From the NCBI GenBank assembly GCA_036501535.1, contig DASYAE010000278.1:1-26887 (forward strand): 26,887 nt of DNA. Reading direction: 5' to 3'. Source of the stretch: DASYAE01 sp036501535 (GTDB lineage Bacteria > Actinomycetota > Actinomycetes > Streptomycetales > Catenulisporaceae). Position numbers and translations under genes: made by a program. Shown piece after piece: positions 9,638-17,243 of this stretch (its first letter is position 1; the number at the start of each line of letters is the position of its first letter). The notes beneath the pieces were generated by a model, which made no database searches, had not been told where the DNA came from, and saw only the letters and a list, made by a program, of their open reading frames with translations.

Positions 9638-10537
9638 ATGAAACTGTCCATCCTCATGGCCGCCTACAACGAGGAGCGCACGGTCGTCCAGGCGGCGGCC
9701 GCCGTGCTCGCCGCCGACTACCCGTGCCCGATCGAGCTGATCATCGTGGACGACGGCAGCCGGGACTGGACGCCCGAACTGCTCGCCGGGATCGACGACC
9801 CGCGGGTGACCGTGCACCGGCACCCGGTCAACCGGGGCAAGTCGGCCGCGCTGGGCACGGGGATCAAGCTGGCCACCGGTACGCACATGGTGCCCTTCGA
9901 CGCCGACCTGGAGTATTCGGCCGACGACATACCCAGGGTCGTCGAGCCGGTGGTGAGCGGGCGGGCCGAGGTGGTCTACGGCGTCCGGTCGTTCGGCGTG
10001 AACGCCGAGTACCACGCCTTCCGCTACATCGTTGGAAACAGGGCACTGACATTCGCGGCGAACGTGATGTTCGGCGCCCGGATCGCCGACCTGCACACCT
10101 GCCTCAAGCTCATCCCGCTGCCGCTGGTGCGCTCGCTGGAGCTGCGCTCCACCGGGTTCGGCATGGACACCGAGCTGACGGCCCGGCTGCTGCGCGCGGG
10201 GATCCGGCCGTTCGAGGTGCCGGTGAGCTACCGCGGCCGCTCGCACGCCGACGGCAAGAAGATCGGCTGGCGGGACGGCGTGGCCTGCCTGCGCATCCTG
10301 GCCCGGGTGCGCTTCTCGCCGGCGCAGCCCGTGTCGGAGTCGGCGCTGCAGCCGCAATCGCATCCGCCGTCGGGCGACCGGGCCGACGTGCCCGCGCAGC
10401 CGGCGCCGCAGGACCCGGCGGGCACCGCCGACCTGACGGGGGCGCAGGCCGCCGACGTCGACGATCTGACCGGAGCACAGTCTCCCGACCGGGCCGACTC
10501 GTCGCTGCTGAGCATGGGCGAGGGCCTGTCCGGCTGA
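9638..10537 (+). CDS. GT2 glycosyltransferase, polyprenyl-phosphate sugar synthase type
   Basis: This is a 299-residue GT-A-fold enzyme with no membrane helix. Motifs include MAAYNEE near the start, IIVDDGS (35-41), NRGKSAAL (65-72) and the metal-binding DAD at 88-90; the end of the catalytic domain reads FEVPVSYRGRSHADGKKIGWRDG. This last stretch is typical of dolichol/polyprenyl-phosphate mannose or glucose synthases, which make the lipid-linked donor for outside-acting GT-C enzymes. The ATG at 9638 follows AAGGGGAG (9621-9628). Residues about 229-299 are an extra low-complexity tail with a repeated DLTGAQ unit, not part of the enzyme fold. A likely partner is the large membrane protein at 14817-17243; that pairing is inferred. 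Confidence 0.88.
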   Translation: MKLSILMAAYNEERTVVQAAAAVLAADYPCPIELIIVDDGSRDWTPELLAGIDDPRVTVHRHPVNRGKSAALGTGIKLATGTHMVPFDADLEYSADDIPRVVEPVVSGRAEVVYGVRSFGVNAEYHAFRYIVGNRALTFAANVMFGARIADLHTCLKLIPLPLVRSLELRSTGFGMDTELTARLLRAGIRPFEVPVSYRGRSHADGKKIGWRDGVACLRILARVRFSPAQPVSESALQPQSHPPSGDRADVPAQPAPQDPAGTADLTGAQAADVDDLTGAQSPDRADSSLLSMGEGLSG

Positions 10538-10612
10538 CGGCGCGGTCGGCCGGAGCCGGGCGCGGCTCTCTGGGCCCTGATGCAGTACGGCCGTACCACG
10601 GCCGCGCCGGGG

Positions 10613-10641
10613 TTGGGCCCGGTATATGCCCCGTGTAAGCA
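10613..10641 (+). promoter_or_regulatory. Possible promoter of the LamG-kinase gene
   Basis: TTGGGC (10613-10618), a 17-nt gap and TAAGCA (10636-10641) form a weak promoter-like pair about 80 nt before the kinase start. Confidence 0.25.
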
Positions 10642-10672
10642 CCGTGCGCGGCGCCGACAGATTCAACCCCGT

Positions 10673-10687
10673 CAGGTACGCTACCTG
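10673..10687. promoter_or_regulatory. Operator-like palindrome upstream of the LamG-kinase gene
   Basis: CAGGTACGCTACCTG is a perfect 6-3-6 inverted repeat ending 34 nt before the kinase ATG. It contains a TACGCT that could itself be a -10 element, though no good -35 lies 17-18 nt upstream. Placement just inside or over the promoter fits a repressor site. Confidence 0.35.
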
Positions 10688-10721
10688 CAGGTGGCCTGTT
10701 TAGGGGAGCGGGAGGCGACAG

Positions 10722-12707
10722 ATGAACGGCGAGGTGGACGCCGGAACCCGGGTCGGCAGTCTGTATCTGCTCGACCGGCGGATCGGCGGGGGCGGCATGG
10801 GCACCGTGTGGGCCGGCCGCAACACCGAGACCGGGGAGACGGTCGCCGTCAAGATCCTGTCCGACACTCTGGCTCAGGACCCTGATCTGGTGGCCAGGTT
10901 CCTGCGCGAGCGCGCGGCGCTGACCTCGATCCGGCACCCGAACCTGGTCGAGATCCGCGACCTGGTGGTGGAGAGCCGGCGGATCGCCCTGGTGATGGAG
11001 CTGGTCCAGGGCGCCGACGCGGCCCGGCTGCTGGCCGAGGGCGGACCGATGCCGCTGCAGCAGGCGGCGCGGCTGTGCGCCGGGGTGTCCCAGGCGCTGC
11101 TGGCCGTGCACGCGGCCGGAATCGTGCACCGGGACCTCAAACCGGCCAACATCCTGGTCGAGTCCGACTCCGGCCGGCCGCGGCTGGTCGACTTCGGCAT
11201 CGCCTGGATCGCCGACAACCCGCGGCTCACCGCGGCCGACTCGGTCGTCGGCACCCCGCACTACCTGGCCCCCGAGCTGCTCATGGGCGGCCCGGTGACC
11301 CCCGCGGTCGACGTCTACTCGCTGGCGATCTGCTTCTACCAGCTGATCTCCGGCGCGCTGCCGTTCGACGGCGAGCACTTCGCCGAGATACTGCACAAGC
11401 ACCTGAACCAGCCGCCGCCGCCGCACCCGGCGATCCCGCCCACGGTGTGGAGCATCATCGAGGCGATGCTGGCCAAGGACCCGGCGCAGCGCCCGTCCAT
11501 GAAGTTCGTCTCCCGCCAGCTGACCGGCTTCGGCGGCGGCTACGACCCAGGACCGCAGCCCGACGGCGGTCCGACCATGCTGATCCCCGCAGTCGAGCAA
11601 CCGGCCGCGCCCGCCGTGCTGATGCCGCATCAGGAGCAGTCCCCGTTCAGCTCGCTGCCCCCGACGCCGTCGCCCTACGCGCAGATGCCGGCGCCGCCGA
11701 CTCCGACGCCGATCCCGGTTCCTGCGGCGCCGCCCACACCGCCGCCGACCCCGGTGCCGGGTCCGTCGCCGTGGGACGGGAGCCTCGGCCAGGGCGGATA
11801 CACGCCCCCGCCACCGCCTTTCGGCTACGAGCCGGCGCCGCCCCCGACCCCGGTGCCGGGGCCCTACGGCTACAGCCAGACGCCGCCGCCGTTCGGCTAC
11901 GAGCAGCCCGAGGAGCCCAAGCGCCCGCGCAAGCGCATCCTGATCCTCGGCTGCATCGCCCTGGTCCTGGTGGTCGGGCTGGCCTTCGGCGGGTGGGCGC
12001 TGACCCGCGGCGGCGGGGGCTCGAAGCCGCAGGCCCACTCGAGCGCCTCGGCGAGCGCGACGGCCACGGCGCTGCCCAAGCTGGCCGTCCACCACTGGAC
12101 GCTGTGCTGCGGCCAGCTCCAGGACGCCACCGGCACGACCACCGCGACCGACAACGGCGTGGTGCTCAACAAGTCCACCGCCGGCGACGCCGCGTTCAAC
12201 GGCAAGGACGGCACCCAGATCGTGGTCGACGGCCCGATCATCGACACCCAGCAGAGCTTCACGATGGCGTTCGCGATGCAGATCCACGGCACCACGACGA
12301 CCACCGGCGGGCGTGAGACCGTGGTCGAGCAGCGCGGGACGCAGGGCTGCGCGGCCTGCATCGAGTTCGATCCGGCCACGGGCAAGCTCGTCTTCGAGAT
12401 GCAGTCCGCGGACACCGCCGGCGCGAAGACCACCGAGGTCACCGCGCTGAGCGCGCCGGACGCGGCGTCCTGGTACCACGTCGTCGCCTCCTACAACGCA
12501 CAGACCCACACCATGAACCTCTACATCGGAGGCGTGCTGCAGGGGATCAGCCACTTCGACGCCGACTGGGCGCCGACCGGCCCGCTGAGCATCGGCAGCG
12601 GCCTGGAGCAGGGGCAGACCACCAACTGGTACTCCGGCAACATGGCCGACCTGTGGACCTGGAACCGGGCGATGACGCCGAACCAGGTGACCCAGGCGCA
12701 GTCGTAA
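10722..12707 (+). CDS. Receptor-type Ser/Thr protein kinase with extracellular LamG/concanavalin-like domain
   Basis: This 661-residue protein has a complete kinase domain at about 14-265: Gly-rich loop IGGGGMGTV (21-29), Lys44 in VAVK, catalytic loop HRDLKPAN (136-143, Asp138), and DFG at 157-159. A Pro-rich linker of about 130 residues with repeated PTPVPGP and PPFGYE units leads to one membrane helix (about 406-427). The outer part (about 455-655) reads as a LamG_3/concanavalin-type beta sandwich: FNGKDG, SFTMAFAMQ, WYHVVASYN, MNLYIGGVL and MADLWTWNRAM are typical. Cys462-Cys463 and Cys543/Cys546 are clustered there. LamG_3 domains often bind glycans, so the protein may sense wall or secreted polysaccharide; ligand and targets are unknown. 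GGAG (10711-10714) supports the ATG. It is transcribed separately from the genes that follow. Confidence 0.92.
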   Translation: MNGEVDAGTRVGSLYLLDRRIGGGGMGTVWAGRNTETGETVAVKILSDTLAQDPDLVARFLRERAALTSIRHPNLVEIRDLVVESRRIALVMELVQGADAARLLAEGGPMPLQQAARLCAGVSQALLAVHAAGIVHRDLKPANILVESDSGRPRLVDFGIAWIADNPRLTAADSVVGTPHYLAPELLMGGPVTPAVDVYSLAICFYQLISGALPFDGEHFAEILHKHLNQPPPPHPAIPPTVWSIIEAMLAKDPAQRPSMKFVSRQLTGFGGGYDPGPQPDGGPTMLIPAVEQPAAPAVLMPHQEQSPFSSLPPTPSPYAQMPAPPTPTPIPVPAAPPTPPPTPVPGPSPWDGSLGQGGYTPPPPPFGYEPAPPPTPVPGPYGYSQTPPPFGYEQPEEPKRPRKRILILGCIALVLVVGLAFGGWALTRGGGGSKPQAHSSASASATATALPKLAVHHWTLCCGQLQDATGTTTATDNGVVLNKSTAGDAAFNGKDGTQIVVDGPIIDTQQSFTMAFAMQIHGTTTTTGGRETVVEQRGTQGCAACIEFDPATGKLVFEMQSADTAGAKTTEVTALSAPDAASWYHVVASYNAQTHTMNLYIGGVLQGISHFDADWAPTGPLSIGSGLEQGQTTNWYSGNMADLWTWNRAMTPNQVTQAQS

Positions 12708-12792
12708 TCTTCGGACGGTTTGCCAACATTCGGCCGCTGTGTCCGATCCGGGCTCGACGCGCGTTCCCCGGATATGGCATCCTCCCAGAAGG

Positions 12793-12821
12793 TTGAGAAC
12801 GACGCGGCGCGGGTCTGACAT
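12793..12821 (+). promoter_or_regulatory. Possible promoter of the main polysaccharide operon
   Basis: TTGAGA (12793-12798), a 17-nt gap and TGACAT (12816-12821) lie in the 214-bp spacer after the kinase gene. Transcription from here would start near 12828, about 95 nt before the GTG at 12922, and could serve the seven closely packed genes up to 21776. Confidence 0.35.
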
Positions 12822-12921
12822 GACCTGCACGGGGACCGGTCGAGCACCGATCGCGCGGTAACAGGGAGTCCGCGGACCGGACCCGGCGGCCGCGGCGACG
12901 GGCAGCGAGCTAGAAGGTGTA

Positions 12922-13677
12922 GTGGATTCAAGAACCGGCGCGCCCCGACGGCGGCCCAGCCCCTCCGACGACCGGGCCGCGGACGACGACCGCCCGGCCA
13001 GGGACAACGCGCGGGACTGGACGCCGAAGGAGCCCGAGGACGACGACACCCAGGAGTGGGAGCCGAACCGGCCCAAGGACGACCCACGGGAGTGGAAGCC
13101 GGGGGACGACGCGCGGGAGTGGACGCGGAAGAAGCCCGCGAGCGAAGAGCCGGAGTGGACCCCGAAGCGGCGCAGCGGCGAGGCGCCGGGCGGACCGTCC
13201 GAGCGCGAGCCCGCGGGCCGGCTGCGGCTGGCGCGCCCCAGGCGCCGCGGCGTGATCGTCGCGGTGGCCGTCGCCGTCCTGGCGGCCGCGATCTACGGCG
13301 TGTGCTCCCTGGCGCCGGTGCGCACCGTGCTGCGGCAGTCCTTCACCCAGATCAGCTCGCCCGCCCTGCAGTTCTACTTCAACGGCAACCCCTGGGTGTC
13401 CGGCGAGCTGCTGAACATACCGCTGGGCATCGAGCTGCACGGCAGCTCGGGCCTGAAGACCTACGACGTCCGCGTCTGGATGGTCGACGGCGGCGGGAAG
13501 ACCGACTTCTCCAGTACTGTGGCCCTGCCGGTGCGCAACGGGACCGGGGCCGAGAACTTCAGCCTCCTGATTCCAGCCGGCGGCCAGGTGGTGTGGGCCC
13601 AGGTGGCGGGGACCTCGCTGTCACTGCACTACCGCTTCGCGGGAAGCGCGATCGCCAGCCCGAGCAGCACGCGCTGA
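12922..13677 (+). CDS. Membrane-anchored protein with cytoplasmic acidic-Trp repeats
   Basis: This 251-residue protein starts at a GTG with GAAGG (12913-12917) 4 nt upstream. The N-terminal 105 residues are highly charged and disordered-looking, and contain five copies of an acidic residue-Trp motif (Trp33, 46, 58, 67, 79), mostly D/E-W-T/E/K-P followed by basic residues. One helix at about 111-130 is followed by an outer domain of about 120 residues, rich in beta-type sequence (LQFYFNGNPWVSGELLNIP, TYDVRVWMVDGGGKTDF). I do not recognise the family. The gene heads the polysaccharide operon, 33 nt before a GT4 gene and just after the LamG-kinase gene. It may be a scaffold or a phosphorylation target; this is inference only. 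Confidence 0.75.
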   Translation: MDSRTGAPRRRPSPSDDRAADDDRPARDNARDWTPKEPEDDDTQEWEPNRPKDDPREWKPGDDAREWTRKKPASEEPEWTPKRRSGEAPGGPSEREPAGRLRLARPRRRGVIVAVAVAVLAAAIYGVCSLAPVRTVLRQSFTQISSPALQFYFNGNPWVSGELLNIPLGIELHGSSGLKTYDVRVWMVDGGGKTDFSSTVALPVRNGTGAENFSLLIPAGGQVVWAQVAGTSLSLHYRFAGSAIASPSSTR

Positions 13678-13710
13678 GCGGGGAATCGGCGGCGGTCGGG
13701 AAGGTCGGAC

Positions 13711-14820
13711 ATGCACACGGACCCGAATCGGGGGAACGAGCGGCGGGTGCTGCAGATCGCCGCGTACTACCCGCCCCACCTGGGCGGGATGGAGCGGGTG
13801 GCCGAGGCCCTGGCCGGGAAGCTCGCCGAGCGCCGCGAGGTCGAGGTGCTCACCACGGCCCCGGGCGCGCCGCCGTCCGTCACCGGGGAAGCTCCGCGGG
13901 TGCGCCGGTTCCGCGCGGCCGAGGTGGCCCACACCCCGGTCAGCTGGGGCATCTTCGCTGGCCTCATGCGCGCGCCGCGCGGCGCGGTCTGGCACCTGCA
14001 CTGCGCCCACGCGCTGATCGCCGAGCAGGTCATGCTGGCGGCGCGGCTGCGCGGCCAGAAGTACCTGCTGCACTTCCACCTGGACGTCGGCGCCTCCGGC
14101 CCGCTCGGCCGGCTGCTGCCGTTCTACAAGAAGCACTTCTTCGCGCGCGCGGCCCGCGCGGCGGCCGCGGTGATCGTGCTGACCGAGTCGCAGGCCGAGT
14201 TCATGCACGACGCCTACCGCGTCCCGCGCGACCGCATCCGCGTGGTGCCGAACGGCGTCGCCGAGCGCTTCTTCGCCGCGCCGCGCCCGTCCGGCGGCGA
14301 CCGCCCGCTGCAGCTGCTGTTCGTCGGCCGGCTCGAGGTCCAGAAGAACGTGGCCCGGCTGATCGAGGCGCTGCGGCTGGCCGGGCAGAAGATCGAGCTG
14401 CGGGTCGTGGGCGACGGCCCGCTGCGCGGGGAGCTGGAGCGGCAGGCGGCGTCGCACGGCCTGCCGGTGGAGTTCGCCGGCCCGCTGTCCGGCGACGAGC
14501 TGCTGCGCGCCTATCAGCAGGCTGACGCGTTCGTGATGCCCTCGGACCGCGAGGGCATGGCCCTGGCCGTGCTGGAGGCGATGGCGTCGGGCCTGCCGGT
14601 CGTGGCGACCGACGTGCCCGGGAACCGCGAGCTGGTCGCGGGGCGCGGGCTGCTCGCGGCCCCCGAGCCGGCCGCGCTGGCCGCGGCGCTCGACCGGGTG
14701 GCCGGCGACCCGGACCTGCGCCTGACGCTGGCGAAGCAGTGCTCTGCCGCGGCCGCTGACCACTCCTGGGACGCGGTGGCCGACCGGGTGGAGCAGATCT
14801 ACCGCGAGGTGTACCGGTGA
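13711..14820 (+). CDS. GT4-family glycosyltransferase
   Basis: This 369-residue GT-B enzyme has the N-terminal acceptor-side motif YYPPHLGGMERV and the C-terminal nucleotide-sugar side LFVGRLEVQKNVARLIEAL, VVGDGPL and SDREGMALAVLEAMASGLPVVA. The E-x7-E pair of retaining GT4 enzymes is Glu281/Glu289. No membrane helix is seen; such enzymes work at the inner face of the membrane on lipid-linked glycans. The ATG at 13711 follows GGGAAGG (13698-13704). Its last four bases overlap the start of the next gene (GTGA), so the two are probably translationally coupled. The donor sugar cannot be read from the sequence. Confidence 0.92.
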   Translation: MHTDPNRGNERRVLQIAAYYPPHLGGMERVAEALAGKLAERREVEVLTTAPGAPPSVTGEAPRVRRFRAAEVAHTPVSWGIFAGLMRAPRGAVWHLHCAHALIAEQVMLAARLRGQKYLLHFHLDVGASGPLGRLLPFYKKHFFARAARAAAAVIVLTESQAEFMHDAYRVPRDRIRVVPNGVAERFFAAPRPSGGDRPLQLLFVGRLEVQKNVARLIEALRLAGQKIELRVVGDGPLRGELERQAASHGLPVEFAGPLSGDELLRAYQQADAFVMPSDREGMALAVLEAMASGLPVVATDVPGNRELVAGRGLLAAPEPAALAAALDRVAGDPDLRLTLAKQCSAAAADHSWDAVADRVEQIYREVYR

Positions 14821-17243
14821 GAGCGCGGCAGGGCGAGGAGACCGCGCCGAGGCGGGCGGCGCCGCCCCGGCCACGGGCGCGGCCGAGCGAGCCGCCCGAC
14901 CCGGGCGACCCGGGCGGCCTGCGCGCCAGGCACCTGGTCCTGCTCGCGACCGCCCTCAGCTCCCTGCTCATCCTGCTCGGGCCGGAGCTGCGGATCACCG
15001 ACGACCCGGCCGGCCTCTGGCTGATCGTCGGCGCGCCGGCCTGCGTCTACTACGGGACCGCCCGCCGGGTCGTCTCCACCCCCGACGGCGCGGCGCTGCT
15101 GGCGCTCGGCTTCGCCATCCTGCACGACATCCTGGTCCTGCTCGCGATAGACCTGCTGCTGCCCCTCGCCGGCGACGACCGCCCGCTGGAGCTGCTGCCG
15201 ATCACCATCGCGCTCACCGTCGCCGCGATACTGGCCGGCGCCGTCGCACCGGCGAGTGAGGCAGGCGACCTGAAGCCGGGGTGGTGGCGCGGTCGCGGCT
15301 ACGGCCCGGTGCTCGGGCTCGGCACGGTGATCCTGCTGCTCTCCGTGGCCGGCCCGATCAGGCTCAACAACGGCTTCGGCTCGGGCGTGAGCATGGCCGC
15401 GATGGTCGCGATCGTCGCCACCCTGCTGCTGCTCCTGTTCAAGCCGGGCTACGCGAAGGGCGCGGTGGAGCTCGGCATCTACCTCGCCGCGGCCGGCATC
15501 CTGCTGCTCACCTCGCTGCGCGGCTGGCTCATCACCGGGCACGATATCCAGACCGAGTTCGCCTTCTTCACCGACGTGCTCGACAGCGGGCGCTGGCAGC
15601 CCGGCCACTCGCAGAACGCGTACTACGCCTGTCTCAGCGTCACGATGCTCCCGGTCGCGTTCGCGCACCTGACCGCGATCTCCGACGTCAACGTGTTCAA
15701 GGTGGTGGAGCCGCTGCTGTTCGCCACGACGCCGGTGCTGCTCTTCCGCAGCGTCCGCAACGTCGCCCCGCACTCGGTGGCGATGCTCAGCGCGGTCTTC
15801 TTCATCGTCTTCCCCACGTTCTCCACCGACATGACCTACATGTCGCGGCAGGAGGTCGCGTTCATCCTGGTCGGCTGCGCCATGCTGCTGGTCACGGAGC
15901 AGCGCGCCGAGCTGGCCGGCCGCCGGATCGCGTTCGGCGCGCTGATGGTGGGCATCGTGCTGGCGCACTACTCCACCGCCTACGTCGTCATCATCGTCTG
16001 CGCCATCGCGGTCGCCGGCGATCTGGCGATCCAGGCGTGGCAACGGGTCCGCGGCAGCGGGCCGGCAGTGGAGGCGAAGGAGCCGGGCCGGCGCCAGCGG
16101 CGGCGGATCTCCCGGGTGCGGGGCGGCCGCGGCGCCGAGGCGTTCGTCCCCTGGTGGCTCCTCGGGTTCATGGTGGCCGCGGCGTACGTCTGGGCCGGTC
16201 CCGTGACGGGCACCGGGAACCAGGTGCAGGCCACCGTCTCCGCCGCGATCTCGCAGCTGCACGGCAACGCGACCTCGGGCTACTTCGCGCCCAAGCAGAC
16301 CGACGCCCAGCTGCTGGCCGGCTACACGAAGGCCGCCGTCGCCACCACGGCGAAGGACCGGGCCAAGGGCGTGTACTGGCCGCTGTCCCTGGTCGACCAG
16401 TACGACACGCCCACCGTGGGCACGCAGTACCAGCCGCTCACCGGCGTCGGCCGGCGGCTCGAGGCCCTGGGGATCCCGGTCACCAGCGGCAACGTCCTGG
16501 TCCGGAGCATCGACGACCGGTTCTACGAGGGGCTCGCCGTGATCGGCCTGTTCGGGGTCTGGCTCGCCCGGCGGCGGCAGTTCGTCCCGACCAAGGACCA
16601 GGTGCTGCTGGCGCTCGGCGGCGGCGGCATGCTCGTCCTGCTCACCGTGATCCCGCAGCTCTCGGTCGACTACGGCATCCTGCGCGCGTTCCAGGAGGGG
16701 ATGTTCTTCTTCGCCCCCTTCATGGCCGCCGGGCTGATAGGGCTCTGCGCCCTGCTGCGGCGGGCGCTCAAACCCGCGGTGGGCGTGTCGCTGGCCCTGG
16801 TCGCCGCGACCATGACCGGGTTCGTCCCGCAGCTGACCGGCGGCTACCTGGGCATCCTGTCGATGTCCAACGAGGGCCAGTACTACGACATCCACTACCC
16901 GACGTCCACCGAGACGGCGGGCGCCCAGTGGCTCAAGACCCTGGTCGCGACGACCAAGCGAAGAACCGGCGTCACCCCGGTCGTGGAGACGGACTACTTC
17001 ACCCGCGACACCCTGCAGACAATATTCACCGGCCCCACCATCCCCGACATCCTGCCGCAGTGGCTCCGTCCGGGCGCCTACGTGTTCGTGGGCAGCACCA
17101 TGATCCGCAACGGGCAGGTGTCGAATCGGATAAACGGTTCAACCGTCACGTATACGTATCCGAAGCAACTCCTCGACACCGAGTACAACAAGCTCTACGC
17201 GAGCAGCGGAGCCGAGGTCTACGGGCCGGAGATGAACAATTGA
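14817..17243 (+). CDS. Large multi-pass membrane protein, GT-C/DUF2206-like
   Basis: This 808-residue protein has a basic Pro-rich cytoplasmic N-terminus of about 38 residues, then many hydrophobic helices and a C-terminal soluble region of about 130 residues that should face outwards. After the first helices comes ITGHDIQTEFAFF, an acidic loop of the kind that carries the catalytic Asp/Glu in GT-C glycosyltransferases, followed by a tail ending in NKLYASSGAEVY. The overall pattern resembles DUF2206-type membrane proteins; I hold this loosely. In a Wzx/Wzy-type cluster it could be the polymerase, or a GT-C enzyme using a polyprenyl-phosphate sugar made by the GT2 protein. Start GTG overlaps the previous stop by 4 nt, and the stop overlaps the next TTG start. 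The last 200 bp are noticeably richer in A and T. Confidence 0.8.
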   Translation: MRARQGEETAPRRAAPPRPRARPSEPPDPGDPGGLRARHLVLLATALSSLLILLGPELRITDDPAGLWLIVGAPACVYYGTARRVVSTPDGAALLALGFAILHDILVLLAIDLLLPLAGDDRPLELLPITIALTVAAILAGAVAPASEAGDLKPGWWRGRGYGPVLGLGTVILLLSVAGPIRLNNGFGSGVSMAAMVAIVATLLLLLFKPGYAKGAVELGIYLAAAGILLLTSLRGWLITGHDIQTEFAFFTDVLDSGRWQPGHSQNAYYACLSVTMLPVAFAHLTAISDVNVFKVVEPLLFATTPVLLFRSVRNVAPHSVAMLSAVFFIVFPTFSTDMTYMSRQEVAFILVGCAMLLVTEQRAELAGRRIAFGALMVGIVLAHYSTAYVVIIVCAIAVAGDLAIQAWQRVRGSGPAVEAKEPGRRQRRRISRVRGGRGAEAFVPWWLLGFMVAAAYVWAGPVTGTGNQVQATVSAAISQLHGNATSGYFAPKQTDAQLLAGYTKAAVATTAKDRAKGVYWPLSLVDQYDTPTVGTQYQPLTGVGRRLEALGIPVTSGNVLVRSIDDRFYEGLAVIGLFGVWLARRRQFVPTKDQVLLALGGGGMLVLLTVIPQLSVDYGILRAFQEGMFFFAPFMAAGLIGLCALLRRALKPAVGVSLALVAATMTGFVPQLTGGYLGILSMSNEGQYYDIHYPTSTETAGAQWLKTLVATTKRRTGVTPVVETDYFTRDTLQTIFTGPTIPDILPQWLRPGAYVFVGSTMIRNGQVSNRINGSTVTYTYPKQLLDTEYNKLYASSGAEVYGPEMNN

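Noticed and set aside
7648..9657. 669-codon minus-strand frame over the first hydrolase
   Set aside because: It is out of frame with the hydrolase, whose motifs and signal anchor are unambiguous.
10110..13076. 988-codon open frame on the minus strand
   Set aside because: It covers the GT2 end and the whole LamG-kinase gene in antisense, with an Arg/Gly/Asp-rich low-complexity translation and no recognisable domain.
15281..17239. Very long frame upstream of the second GT4 gene, suggesting a fusion protein
   Set aside because: The upstream part lies in a shifted frame over the membrane-protein gene and is Arg/Gly-rich without helices; the GT4 domain begins at the TTG at 17240.
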